From: a virus
IMG/VR virus record: IMGVR_UViG_3300048928_000261
Span: 1 to 25,898 of that record
Length of the DNA: 25,898 nt
Direction: 5' to 3' (one strand)
The notes below the pieces were generated by a model. It searched no databases. It saw nothing but the letters and a program-made list of their open reading frames with translations, and was not told the DNA's origin. Both the position numbers and the translations under genes were made by a program. Positions 1-7,800 of the stretch are shown one piece after another (the first letter of the stretch is position 1; the number at the start of each line of letters is the position of its first letter).

Positions 1-1097
1 AAAACAATAACGGTACACCCGCGAGGATTTACAGACGCCCGAATGCGTTTCAGAACCGGATGCAGTTTTTCGAGTGCTGGCTCAACTCGAAGCTTTGCCA
101 CGGGAATACGGTTGTCCTGAAGATCCGGAACACCCGCGGGGATATAACCGAACTGCGCATCCTTGACTGGAACAAAGTGACGCCGCTGGTGGCGGATGAC
201 GGGTCTGTTTTCTACCAGATTAACCCCGACAACATGACGGGCGTCGATGCTTCTGTAACGGTCCCCGCCCGCGAGGTGATCCACGATCGCTTCAACTGCC
301 TGTTTCATCCGCTAATCGGGCTCTCACCGATTTATGCGGCTGGCCTGGCTGCGATGCAGGGCCACCATATTCAGGAAAACTCAGCACACTTTTTCCGCAA
401 CGGCAGTAAGCCGAGCGGTGTCATTGAAGTGCCCGGTAACATCACTGATGAAAATGCCCGGAAACTGAAAGCGAACTGGGACACGGGCTATACAGGCGAA
501 AATGCGGGCAAAACGGGGCTGCTGAGCAACGGCGCAAAATACAGTCCCATTTCTATGTCTGCTGACGATGCGAAGGTCGTTGAGCAGTTGCAGATGTCAG
601 AAAAAATTGTCTGCTCAACGTTTCACGTCCCGGCCTATAAAGCCGGTGTCGGTGATCTTCCTTCCTACGACAACATCGAGGCGCTGGAGCAGCAGTATTA
701 CTCACAGTGTCTCCAGACGCTGATTGAGTCGATCGAGCTGCTTCTCGATGAGGCGTTTGAACTGGAAGACGACGCCGGTACCGAGTTTGACGTCAGCGCG
801 CTCCTGCGTATGGACAGCGAACGCCGTATCAAAACGCTGGGTGAAGGTGTCAAAAACACAATCCTAACGCCGAATGAGGCGCGGCGCAGTGAAAACCTGC
901 CGCCGGTGACGGGCGGTGATGAACTGTATCTGCAGCAGCAGAATTTCAGCCTGGGTGCGCTGGCGCGCCGCGATGCCTCTGACGATCCGTTCGGCAAAAA
1001 GAGCGCAACGCCGCAGTCAGTCAGTGATGAGGGAAAGGCGTTGTCTGACGCAGAGCAGGCGGCGGCAAAAGCCATGCTCAGAGGATTGCTTAAATGA
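1..1097 (+). CDS. HK97-family phage portal protein (5' end outside window)
   Basis: The portal forms the dodecameric ring at the phage capsid vertex through which DNA is packaged and to which the tail attaches. The reading frame is open to the left edge of the window, so the N-terminus is missing; the first in-frame ATG at 60 is internal. Recognisable HK97-portal features are a segment beginning FECWLNSKLCHGN, the stretch GLSPIYAAG, the FFRNGSKPSGV region, and the C-terminal MDSERRIKTLGEGVKN followed by LTPNEARRSENLPPVTGGDE. The C-terminal Ala/Asp-rich tail is typical. The stop overlaps the next start (ATGA at 1094-1097), indicating translational coupling. Neither terminase nor major capsid gene is visible, so both must lie to the left. 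Family assignment is strong. Confidence 0.93.
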   Translation, partial: NNNGTPARIYRRPNAFQNRMQFFECWLNSKLCHGNTVVLKIRNTRGDITELRILDWNKVTPLVADDGSVFYQINPDNMTGVDASVTVPAREVIHDRFNCLFHPLIGLSPIYAAGLAAMQGHHIQENSAHFFRNGSKPSGVIEVPGNITDENARKLKANWDTGYTGENAGKTGLLSNGAKYSPISMSADDAKVVEQLQMSEKIVCSTFHVPAYKAGVGDLPSYDNIEALEQQYYSQCLQTLIESIELLLDEAFELEDDAGTEFDVSALLRMDSERRIKTLGEGVKNTILTPNEARRSENLPPVTGGDELYLQQQNFSLGALARRDASDDPFGKKSATPQSVSDEGKALSDAEQAAAKAMLRGLLK

Positions 1098-2137
1098 ATG
1101 AACGTGAATTAACTCTCATCAAAGTGCTGGGCGAGGAGTTCGGGCTTGTTCTTGATGGCATGCGAGAAGGGTTCAGTAAAAGCCTCGAGGAGCAGCGCCA
1201 GGCCTTCGAAGTAAAGCTAACCCACCTCGAAGAACTCATCGCAGATATAAAAAGCGCAGAACCGCCGGATCTGTCGGCGATGGTAAGGGACGCCGTCTCT
1301 CAGTTGCCTGAGCCAGAACTGCCGCAGCTGCCGGATATCGCTTCTATGGTCAGCAATGCGGTTGCCGCCATACCACCTGCGCAGGACGGCAAAAGCCTGA
1401 CACCAGAGGATGTTGCGCCTCTGCTTCAGCAGATGGTGGATCGGGCGGTCAGCGCGATGCCTGTACCACGCGATGGCAAGGATTACGATCCTGACATGTT
1501 GCAACAGGCGGTGAAAGCGGCAGTGGATGACGCCGTAGCGGCAATCCCGGTACCGCAGGACGGCAGGAGCCTCACGCCTGACGATGTGCAGCCGATGCTC
1601 CAGGCGCTTGTTACGGAATCAATGCCGGTTCTGCCTGATGTCAAAGCACTGGTCAGCGAAGCCGTTGCAGCTCTACCCGCACCCGAACCGGTCAGAGATG
1701 GCGTGGACGGTCGCGACGCGCTGGCGCTGGAACTGCTTCCCTTTATTGATGAGGGGAAAAGTTACCCGCGCGGATCTTACGCTACCCACAACGGCGGCCT
1801 GTGGCGCGCCTATGAAAAAACGCATGGCATGCGCGGCTGGGAATGTGTGGTGGATGGCGTGGCGGGCGTTGACATCGAACGTTCAGATCAGCGGCGTTTC
1901 ACCCTGACGGTTAACCGCGCGAGCGGTGGCAGCGAAACCAAATCGTTTGACGTTCCGGTCATGATTTACCAGGGCGTTTTCAAATCCGGTCAGGACTATC
2001 TGCCCGGCGATACGGTGACATGGGGCGGTTCGCTCTGGCACTGCGACGAACCGACGCAGGATAAACCCGGCGAAACGGGCTCAAAAGGCTGGACACTTGC
2101 CACCAAGCGCGGGCGTGACGGGAGGGATAAAACGTGA
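1094..2137 (+). CDS. Repeat-rich head-region protein with C-terminal carbohydrate-binding-like modules
   Basis: The function is not established. The N-terminal ~60 residues are charged and look helical (MREGFSKSLEEQRQAFEVKLTHLEELI starts around residue 16). Residues ~60-200 contain imperfect ~28-residue repeats marked by P-x-x-DG motifs (PPAQDGKS, PVPRDGKD, PVPQDGRS) alternating with MVxxAVxxxP helices. The C-terminus has two Trp/Gly-rich segments, one around residues 218-243 (GGLWRAYEKTHG) and one around 298-335 (YLPGDTVTWGGSLWHCDEP). Both resemble the CBM5/12 (chitin-binding type 3) fold. It lies between the portal and head-tail connector genes, overlapping both by 4 bases, so it is co-translated with head genes. 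It could be a virion decoration or a portal-associated accessory protein; the sugar-binding reading is inference. Confidence 0.75.
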   Translation: MNERELTLIKVLGEEFGLVLDGMREGFSKSLEEQRQAFEVKLTHLEELIADIKSAEPPDLSAMVRDAVSQLPEPELPQLPDIASMVSNAVAAIPPAQDGKSLTPEDVAPLLQQMVDRAVSAMPVPRDGKDYDPDMLQQAVKAAVDDAVAAIPVPQDGRSLTPDDVQPMLQALVTESMPVLPDVKALVSEAVAALPAPEPVRDGVDGRDALALELLPFIDEGKSYPRGSYATHNGGLWRAYEKTHGMRGWECVVDGVAGVDIERSDQRRFTLTVNRASGGSETKSFDVPVMIYQGVFKSGQDYLPGDTVTWGGSLWHCDEPTQDKPGETGSKGWTLATKRGRDGRDKT

Positions 2138-2460
2138 TTGAGCTCGTGACTCTCGAACAGGCAAAGGAACACCTGCGCATAGATGCTGATGCCGGTGATG
2201 ACGATCTGAAACTGAAAATTCAGGCCGGTAGCGCTGCCATTCTTGCTTATGTCCAGGGCAGCCGGGACCGAATCGTTGCCGGTAATGGCGATCTCATTGA
2301 GGGCGAGCCGCTGCTGCGAACACAGACGGCGCTGCTTATGCTGCTGGGCTGGCTCGACCGCAATCGCGGCGGTGAAGAGGAAGAGAAGCTTCAACAGGGG
2401 GAACTGCCGTTCTCGGTAACAATGCTTATCTACGATCTTCGCTGCCCCACCATTCTCTGA
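2134..2460 (+). CDS. gp6-like head-tail connector protein
   Basis: This is a 108-residue protein of the HK97 gp6-like connector type (phage DNA-packaging/connector family). It joins the portal ring and extends the DNA exit channel before tail docking. It has the family signature: an N-terminal LVTLEQAKEHLRID followed by acidic residues (DAGDDDLKLKIQAGSAAILAYV) and an all-helical middle ending in LLMLLGWLDRNRGG. The start is GTG at 2134, chosen because GGGAGGG lies 6-7 bases upstream and because the GTGA overlaps the previous stop. No in-frame ATG gives a comparable family length. Position between portal-region genes and the adaptor gene fits. Confidence is high for family, lower for exact biochemical role. 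Confidence 0.85.
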   Translation: MIELVTLEQAKEHLRIDADAGDDDLKLKIQAGSAAILAYVQGSRDRIVAGNGDLIEGEPLLRTQTALLMLLGWLDRNRGGEEEEKLQQGELPFSVTMLIYDLRCPTIL

Positions 2461-2471
2461 CCGGAGGCGTT

Positions 2472-2810
2472 ATGCATGCTGGGCGCTTGCGCGACCAAAT
2501 CACCGTTATGAATTCTGTTCCCGTCCGCACCCCCTCCGGTGATGTTAAACCGGAATGGCAGGAGGGAAAGACTGTCTGGGCCGAGGTGAAAGGCATCAGT
2601 GGCCGGGAAATCATCTCTGCCGGCGCTGAAAAAGCCGAAGCGACTGTCCGTGTGTGGGTCCGGTATCGCAGTGACATTTCAGCCGCATCACGTCTGGACG
2701 TTAAAAGTGGTGCCTTTAAAGGGCTGACGCTGGAAGTGACGGGGCCGCCCATCCCGGACGCCGGGTGCACTCAGCTCGAAATTCTCTGTAAACAGGGGGT
2801 AAAACCATGA
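2472..2810 (+). CDS. Phage head closure / head-tail adaptor protein
   Basis: This 112-residue protein belongs to the head-tail adaptor group (SPP1 gp16 / HK97 gp7-like), which closes the portal channel after DNA packaging and gives the tail its docking surface. The N-terminus MHAGRLRDQITVMNSV is the hallmark 'AGxLRxxIxi' opening of the family. It is followed by the beta-rich WAEVKGISGREIISAG segment and the C-terminal LEVTGPPIPDAGCTQLEILCKQG. The start at 2472 is preceded by GGAGG with ideal spacing. The stop overlaps the start of the next gene by 4 bases (ATGA at 2807-2810). It sits in the canonical order connector, adaptor, tail completion, tail terminator. Confidence 0.88.
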   Translation: MHAGRLRDQITVMNSVPVRTPSGDVKPEWQEGKTVWAEVKGISGREIISAGAEKAEATVRVWVRYRSDISAASRLDVKSGAFKGLTLEVTGPPIPDAGCTQLEILCKQGVKP

Positions 2811-3253
2811 TAGGTACCAGTCTCGATTTCTCCGGCCTGCTCGATTTGTCGGAGGATCTCGCCACGCTCAGCAAAGCAGAAAACCGCAAGGTGATGCGCG
2901 ATGCCACGCGTGCCGGGGCAACCATTTTCAAAGATGAAGCGGTAAGCCGCGCACCGGTGAAAACGGGGAAACTCAAAAAGAATATCGTCGTGCTGACGCA
3001 GCGTGAGCGCAACGGGGCGATCTCTTCCGGTGTTCATATCCGCGGTACCAACCCGCGCACCGGCGCCAGCGACAAGACGATGAAAGCCAGAGATCCGCGT
3101 AATGCCTACTACTGGCGCTTTATCGAAATGGGTACCTCGACCATGCCGCCCGTGCCGTTCGTCAGACCTGCCTATGAGGCGCGTGAAGAGGATGCGGTAA
3201 ACGCCGCGTTCGCAGAAGCCAATGCGGCGATCGACAGGGTGCTTTCAAAATGA
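2807..3253 (+). CDS. HK97 gp10-family tail completion protein
   Basis: This is a 148-residue member of the HK97 gp10 / minor tail Z-like group, which helps complete the tail end that joins the head. Supporting features are the central TRAGATIFKDEAVSRAPVKTGKLKKNI motif region (residues ~45-72), where APVKTG(K/R)L is the family signature, and YYWRFIEMGTSTMPPVPFVRPAYE near residues 101-125, which is the second conserved block. The length matches the family. The start ATG overlaps the upstream adaptor stop, and its own stop overlaps the next ATG (3250-3253), placing it in a coupled translation chain. It is cytosolic during assembly and a minor component of the virion at most. Confidence 0.9.
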   Translation: MIGTSLDFSGLLDLSEDLATLSKAENRKVMRDATRAGATIFKDEAVSRAPVKTGKLKKNIVVLTQRERNGAISSGVHIRGTNPRTGASDKTMKARDPRNAYYWRFIEMGTSTMPPVPFVRPAYEAREEDAVNAAFAEANAAIDRVLSK

Positions 3254-3597
3254 CCGAGGCCGATGCTTACGCGCTGCTTGGCGCGCTGGCCGACGGGCAG
3301 GTTTACCCTGACGTGGTACCGCTTAACAGCCAGGGAGAACCCGCAATCGCGCCGCCATGGGTAATCTTTACGCTAGTGGTTCAGACCTATGGCGACACTT
3401 TCTGCGGTCCGGCGGAGGAAAACACATCTCTCCAGATTGACGTATACGCGTCCTCTGTGGATGAGGCCCGTGCGCTGCGAGAAGAGGCGATCGCTGCGCT
3501 GACGCCGATGGGATTCACCCGCCTTAGTAAAACTGGCGGTTACGAGCCCGAAACAGGCCTGCGCCGTGCAACGTTTGAAGTTCATATCCTTCAGTAA
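3250..3597 (+). CDS. Tail terminator (DUF3168, gpU-like)
   Basis: This 115-residue protein is of the DUF3168 type, structurally related to lambda gpU, which caps the growing tail tube and sets the interface with the head. Visible features are the N-terminal YALLGALADGQVYPDVVPLNSQGEPAIAPPWVIFT and the central beta strand LQIDVYASSVDEARALREEAIAAL, a hallmark of gpU-like folds, ending in LRRATFEVHIL. It overlaps the upstream gene by 4 bases. Downstream, a hairpin with a T-run (3621-3642) separates it from the tail tube gene. Family confidence is good; the terminator role is from the family. Confidence 0.87.
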   Translation: MTEADAYALLGALADGQVYPDVVPLNSQGEPAIAPPWVIFTLVVQTYGDTFCGPAEENTSLQIDVYASSVDEARALREEAIAALTPMGFTRLSKTGGYEPETGLRRATFEVHILQ

Positions 3598-3620
3598 CCT
3601 TTCCCCAATCAACCATCCTG

Positions 3621-3642
3621 ACCGCCGCGAGGCGGTTTTTTT
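3621..3642 (+). terminator. Intrinsic terminator-like hairpin between tail terminator and tail tube genes
   Basis: ACCGCC and GGCGGT form a perfect 6-bp stem closed by a GCGA (GNRA) tetraloop, followed by seven T residues. It lies just upstream of the tail tube ribosome-binding site. In a phage late operon it may be read through by an antitermination complex, or may reduce or process the transcript between head and tail modules. Confidence 0.7.
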
Positions 3643-3657
3643 ATGCCTGGAGCAAAA

Positions 3658-4131
3658 ATGACCAGCAAATATGACAAAACAATTGGCCTCACCATCGGCA
3701 TTTCATCCGCGCCGGTGACGGCCGATGATTTCAATTCCGCCAGCTTTCCCGGCCCCGGCATCACCTTCCTTGAAGCGTCGTGCGCCTCGAAGGAGATCAC
3801 GTATACCGGCGGTCAGAAGAGCGACATTGATGTGACCACCTTCTGCTCTGAAGAGCAGGAACAGACTAACGGTCTCGCCGCCCCTGGCGAAATGACGCTC
3901 AACCGTAACTGGGTAGGTGATGAAGAAGCGCAGATGGCGCTTCAGACTGCTTACGAGAAGGATGAATTACGCGTGTTTAAGGTGGTGTTTGCGTCGGGTA
4001 ATGGTTTCTACATTCTCGCTGAGGTACGCCAGAGTTCGTGGTCTGCTGCGACTGCCGGCGTGGTCAATGCGACGTATTCGCTCCGTGTGCGCGGTAAACC
4101 GAAACGCATCATCGCCAACCAGGGCTCCTGA
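3658..4131 (+). CDS. Major tail tube protein
   Basis: This protein polymerises as stacked hexameric rings around the tape measure to form the non-contractile tail tube. An upstream ATG at 3643 exists, but 3658 is preferred: GGAG at 3648-3651 gives a 6-base spacing to ATG 3658, and the resulting N-terminus MTSKYDKTIGLTIGIS is family-like. The 157-residue product contains the typical tail-tube core, including the strand-rich TYTGGQKSDIDVTTFCSEEQEQTNGLAAPGEMTLNRNW region and AALQ/AYEKDELRVFKVVFASGNGFYILAEVRQ, ending in a Ser/Arg-rich VRGKPKRI strand. It is flanked on both sides by hairpins, consistent with independent tuning of this high-copy protein. Confidence 0.85.
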   Translation: MTSKYDKTIGLTIGISSAPVTADDFNSASFPGPGITFLEASCASKEITYTGGQKSDIDVTTFCSEEQEQTNGLAAPGEMTLNRNWVGDEEAQMALQTAYEKDELRVFKVVFASGNGFYILAEVRQSSWSAATAGVVNATYSLRVRGKPKRIIANQGS

Positions 4132-4136
4132 TCCGC

Positions 4137-4160
4137 AGCGGCTCCGGCCGCTTTTCTTTT
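4137..4160 (+). terminator. Intrinsic terminator-like hairpin after the tail tube gene
   Basis: AGCGGC and GCCGCT pair perfectly around a TCCG (UNCG-type) tetraloop, then TTTTCTTTT follows. It lies in the short gap between the tail tube and tail chaperone genes. It probably lowers expression of downstream genes relative to the abundant tube protein, or stabilises the upstream mRNA 3' end. Confidence 0.7.
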
Positions 4161-4184
4161 CTGTCTGTCCATCTGAGAAAAATA

Positions 4185-4574
4185 ATGGCTAATCCTAAAC
4201 CAGAACTGCGCGCGCTGGCGCTCACTGCCGCCTCTGCATACCGCACCAAAACCGTTACCGTGCCCGAATGGAGCAATGCCACTGTCACACTGCGCGAGCC
4301 ATCGGGCGAGGCGTGGCTGCGCTTTCGGGAATACATCGACGAGAAGCCGGAGAACGAGGAGGAGGCAAAGTTAACGGTTTCTCAGCAGTTCCTGCGTAAC
4401 AAACGCGCAGATGTGATCCTGTTTGTCGACGTGCTGGGTGATGAACACGGCCACCGTGTTTTCGGTGATGAAGATCGTGGCATCGTTGAAGAGATTTATG
4501 GCCCGGTGCACGCCCGCCTTCTGCGGCAGGCCATCGAGCTTGGCATCTCCCAGGATGACGCCGAAAAAAAGTAA
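4185..4574 (+). CDS. G: Tail assembly chaperone, G-like
   Basis: This is a 129-residue tail assembly chaperone equivalent to lambda gpG, which binds the tape measure during tail assembly and is absent from the finished virion. The sequence opens MANPKPELRALALTAAS. It has a beta-rich VTVPEWSNATVTLREPSGEAWLRFREYI segment and an acidic helical C-terminus ending DDAEKK. Although sequence identity to lambda G cannot be judged here, position (directly between tail tube and tape measure), size, and a canonical slippery heptamer A AAA AAG in the last codons all support the role. A fraction of ribosomes should shift -1 at 4565-4571 and continue into the T frame to 4861. Confidence 0.88.
   Translation: MANPKPELRALALTAASAYRTKTVTVPEWSNATVTLREPSGEAWLRFREYIDEKPENEEEAKLTVSQQFLRNKRADVILFVDVLGDEHGHRVFGDEDRGIVEEIYGPVHARLLRQAIELGISQDDAEKK
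4565..4571 (+). promoter_or_regulatory. Programmed -1 ribosomal frameshift site (A AAA AAG)
   Basis: The G frame reads A AAA AAG immediately before its TAA stop at 4572-4574, a classic bacterial slippery heptamer (the same one used in dnaX). After slipping back one base, translation continues GTA AAA GAG CCG in the frame that contains the T-like ORF, with no stop until 4859-4861. A purine-rich AGGA (4552-4555) lies about 9 bases upstream, as stimulatory Shine-Dalgarno-like elements do. A weak hairpin GACAT...ATGTC (4585-4602) lies downstream. Confidence 0.87.
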
Positions 4575-4861
4575 AAGAGCCGCTGACATTTTTCCTGATG
4601 TCGCTGGCACTCAGGCTGGGGCGCACTCTTCATGAACTGCGCCAGACGCTGACTGCCAGTGAACTGAAAATGTGGATCGCGTTTGACCGGGTCAGCCCGA
4701 TTGGAGACTGGCGCGGCGACGTGCAGGCCGCACAGATAGCTGTGGCCACCCTTAATGCGCAGGGCGGGAAGTACGGTATCGAGGATGTGATTCTGAAATT
4801 TGGGCCACAGGATGAGGCTGACGGAACCAGCGATCTCGAACAGTGGTTAGAAAATCTTTAA
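4571..4861 (+). CDS. T: T domain of the G-T tail chaperone (reached by frameshift)
   Basis: This frame extends the G chaperone into a G-T fusion, as in lambda, where G and GT act together to load the tape measure with tail tube subunits. The frame is open upstream of its first ATG (4598), reading VKEPLTFFLMSLALRLGRTLHELRQ, so it does not need its own start. No convincing Shine-Dalgarno precedes ATG 4598. The LALRLGRTLHEL(R)xTLTASELKMWIAFDRVSPIGDWR motif is typical of tail assembly chaperone T-like proteins. The end, GTSDLEQWLENL, is followed at once by a hairpin with T-run. The fusion protein would be about 225 residues. Confidence 0.85.
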   Translation, partial: VKEPLTFFLMSLALRLGRTLHELRQTLTASELKMWIAFDRVSPIGDWRGDVQAAQIAVATLNAQGGKYGIEDVILKFGPQDEADGTSDLEQWLENL

Positions 4862-4862
4862 T

Positions 4863-4884
4863 GCCCGCCGCGCGCGGGCTTTTT
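4863..4884 (+). terminator. Intrinsic terminator-like hairpin before the tape measure gene
   Basis: GCCCGC and GCGGGC pair around CGCGC, followed by five T residues. The hairpin sits directly after the T-domain stop and about 12 bases before the tape measure start, so it may also affect ribosome access there. Confidence 0.68.
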
Positions 4885-4896
4885 CATGGGTGAAAT

Positions 4897-7800
4897 ATGG
4901 CTACGCTGCGCGAACTCATCATCAAGATCTCGGCTAATTCCCAGTCATTTCAGACCGAGATTGCCCGTGCATCGCGGATGGGCCAGGACTATTACCGTGT
5001 CATGCAAAACGGTGGACGCCAGGCTGCCGCTGCTGCGCGTGAAAGCGAGAGAGCGCTGTCAGATTTAACCAGTGGTTTTGCGTCCGCCGGCAGGGCTGCT
5101 GCGGCGGCTACTGCCGCTTTTGCCACCGGGAAAATTGTTCAGATCGCTGATGAATGGACGTCAGTGAATGCGCGGTTACGTCAGGCTTCCGCATCGTCTG
5201 ACGACTTCGCCAATTCTCAGCGGCGGCTGATGTCTATCAGCCAGGCTACCGGTACCGCTTTTACCGATAATGCCAACCTGTTTTCGCGCGCTGCAGCTTC
5301 TATGCGTGAATTCGGTTACAGCTCTGATGAAGTCCTCAAAGTCACGGAAGCCGTCAGTACGGGGCTTAAGCTGTCCGGTGCCAGCACCGCTGAAGCCGGA
5401 TCGGTGATCACCCAGTTCAGTCAGGCACTGGCCCAGGGCGTTCTGAGGGGGGAGGAGTTCAACGCGGTCAACGAATCCGGCGATCGCGTTATCAGGGCGC
5501 TGGCGGCTGGCATGGGCGTTGCGCGTAAAGATCTCAAATCAATGGCAGATCAGGGAAAACTGACCATCGATGTTGTTGTTCCTGCCATCATCAGTCAGCT
5601 CGGCACGCTCCAGGGCGAGTTCGCCGCGATGCCGCAGACGGTTTCCGGATCTGTGGAAAAAGTTGCAAACTCCTTTATGGCCTGGGTGGGCGGTATCAGC
5701 CAGGCCACCGGCGCCACCGATATGTTATCCGGCGGTCTTGATGGTCTTGCTGCCACGCTCGACAGCCTGACCTCCTCCGCTGTTACCGGTGCGCTGAACG
5801 ATGTCGCCGACAATATGGCGACGATCACCACCGTTGCCGGGGCACTGGTCGGTGTGGGGCTTGCTAAATACCTTGGCGGTATTGTTACCAGTGCCACCGG
5901 TGCCACAACCTCTCTTATCGCAGCAGCAAAATCAGAAGTTGCACTGGCCGTGGCACAGGACAGAGCGGCACAGTCTTCTGTGGCCGCGGCACGCGCCGAC
6001 GTGTATCGCGCGCAGCAGGCACTTCAGCGCGCAAAAAGCGCTGATGTTCAGGCGGCCCAGCAGGAGCGTGTCGCCGCGGCAGAAGCGAAAGTGACAGCGG
6101 CACAGGCCCGGCTGACGGCAGCACAGGCCAGCGGCACCGCAACGGAGAAAGTTAAGGCGCGTTCTGCACTGGAGCGTGCGCAGGCTGCACTTGTTGCCGC
6201 TAAAAGTACTGATGCCCAGGCAGTGGCTGAACGACGTCTGGCCGCTGCGCAGACAGGACTCAACAACAACATCGCAAACCGTGTGACCGCCCAGAATAAC
6301 CTGAACGGCGTGACCAGCGTCGGCACCCGACTTCTTGGCGGCGCCATGGGGCTGATTGGTGGCATTCCCGGACTGGTAATGCTTGGTGCCGGGGCATGGT
6401 ACGCGATGTACCAGAATCAGGAGCAGGCCAGACAATCCGCCCAGGAATACGCAAAAACCATTGATGAGGTCAGCCAGAAAACACGGGCGATGACTCTGCC
6501 TGAAGCGGAGGATAACCGAGGTAAAACAGTCCAGGCGCTCGTGGAGCAGAACCGGCTCATTGAAGAGCAGGAAAAAGCCATTGCTGCTGTTAAAAGGCAG
6601 CTTGATGACCTCAACAAAACGCGCGGGCAGCCGGGGATGACCGGTGATAACGATCTCAACATCGTTAAAGCGATGGGGATTCTTACCGATCAGCTGACCG
6701 TTGAAGAAGACAAACTCAACCAGATGCGCGAGAAATCGCGCGGTATTCAGCAGGCTCTCGAAGCGATTGAGCGTCGCAGAAATGATTTAATTCGTGAGCA
6801 TGCCTGGCGGCAGAATGCGCAATACCAGTCTCTGCTGATGATGAACGGTCAATATGAGGACTTTAACAGGCTGCTGGGGCTTGGAAATCAGTTACTGGCT
6901 TCGCGCAGCCAGTTGATTAAAGCGCCTTTTGCCATCCCGCAGGCACCGGTATCGGATAATGATAAACAGGCGCTGCTACAAAAACAGCAGGCGGCGGAGC
7001 TGGCCGGGTTAACCGGTCTGGACAAAATTAACCGTCAGGTCGATTTTGAACTCCAGAAAATGGGCAAGACCGGCCCTGAGAACTCGAAATTCGCCGCGGG
7101 ATGGCGGCAGGCTGCAATTGATGAGTACAACAAATCCCAGAACCTTGCTGCTGCACAAAAGGCGCAGGCCGAGGCCACACGCGACGCCGGTAAGGCACAG
7201 CGGGAAGCAGCACAAACTGCTGAGCAGTACAGCCGTAAAATCGCCGATCTCAGTGTCGCAATCGAAGTGCAGAAAGTCCGGGCTAAAGAGGGTGTACAGG
7301 CAGCAGAACTCTACGCAGCCGCTAACCAGACCGGGGCAAAATGGACGGAAGAGCAGCGCACCGCGATACGCGCGCAGTCTGCTGAACTGGCCAGGCTGAC
7401 TCAGCTTGCAGACGATCATGTCAGGAAGATCCGTGAACAGGCTGATGCGCTGAAAGACCTTCGGGAGGCGAGCCGTAAATTCAGTGACGAGGCTGAGTTT
7501 GCAGTAAAAACGGCCGGAATGGGGGATCGTCAAAAGCAACGGTATGAAGAAACCCAGCAGGTTGAGCGCGTTTTTTCTAAAACCGATCAGAGTACTCAGG
7601 CTATCCATGAAAAAGAAATGGCGCTGGCCAGCCTTGATAAAAAATACCGGGAAATTGCGGCATCTGAATCGAACTGGCGAAACGGTGTATCGCGCGGCTA
7701 TAACAGTTGGTTCGATGAGATGACGAACATCGCGGGAACCGTCTCTGATGGTGTGAAATCGTCGCTCGATGGCGCATTCAGTAACGTCACAGCCATGCTT

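Noticed and set aside
5932-6435. 167-residue minus-strand Cys/His-rich ORF inside the tape measure gene
   Set aside because: The Cys-rich look comes from antisense Ala (GCA/GCC) codons of the + strand gene.
7009-7608. 199-residue minus-strand ORF inside the tape measure gene
   Set aside because: It is a shadow of the coiled-coil-rich + strand gene; composition is odd and no start signal is seen.
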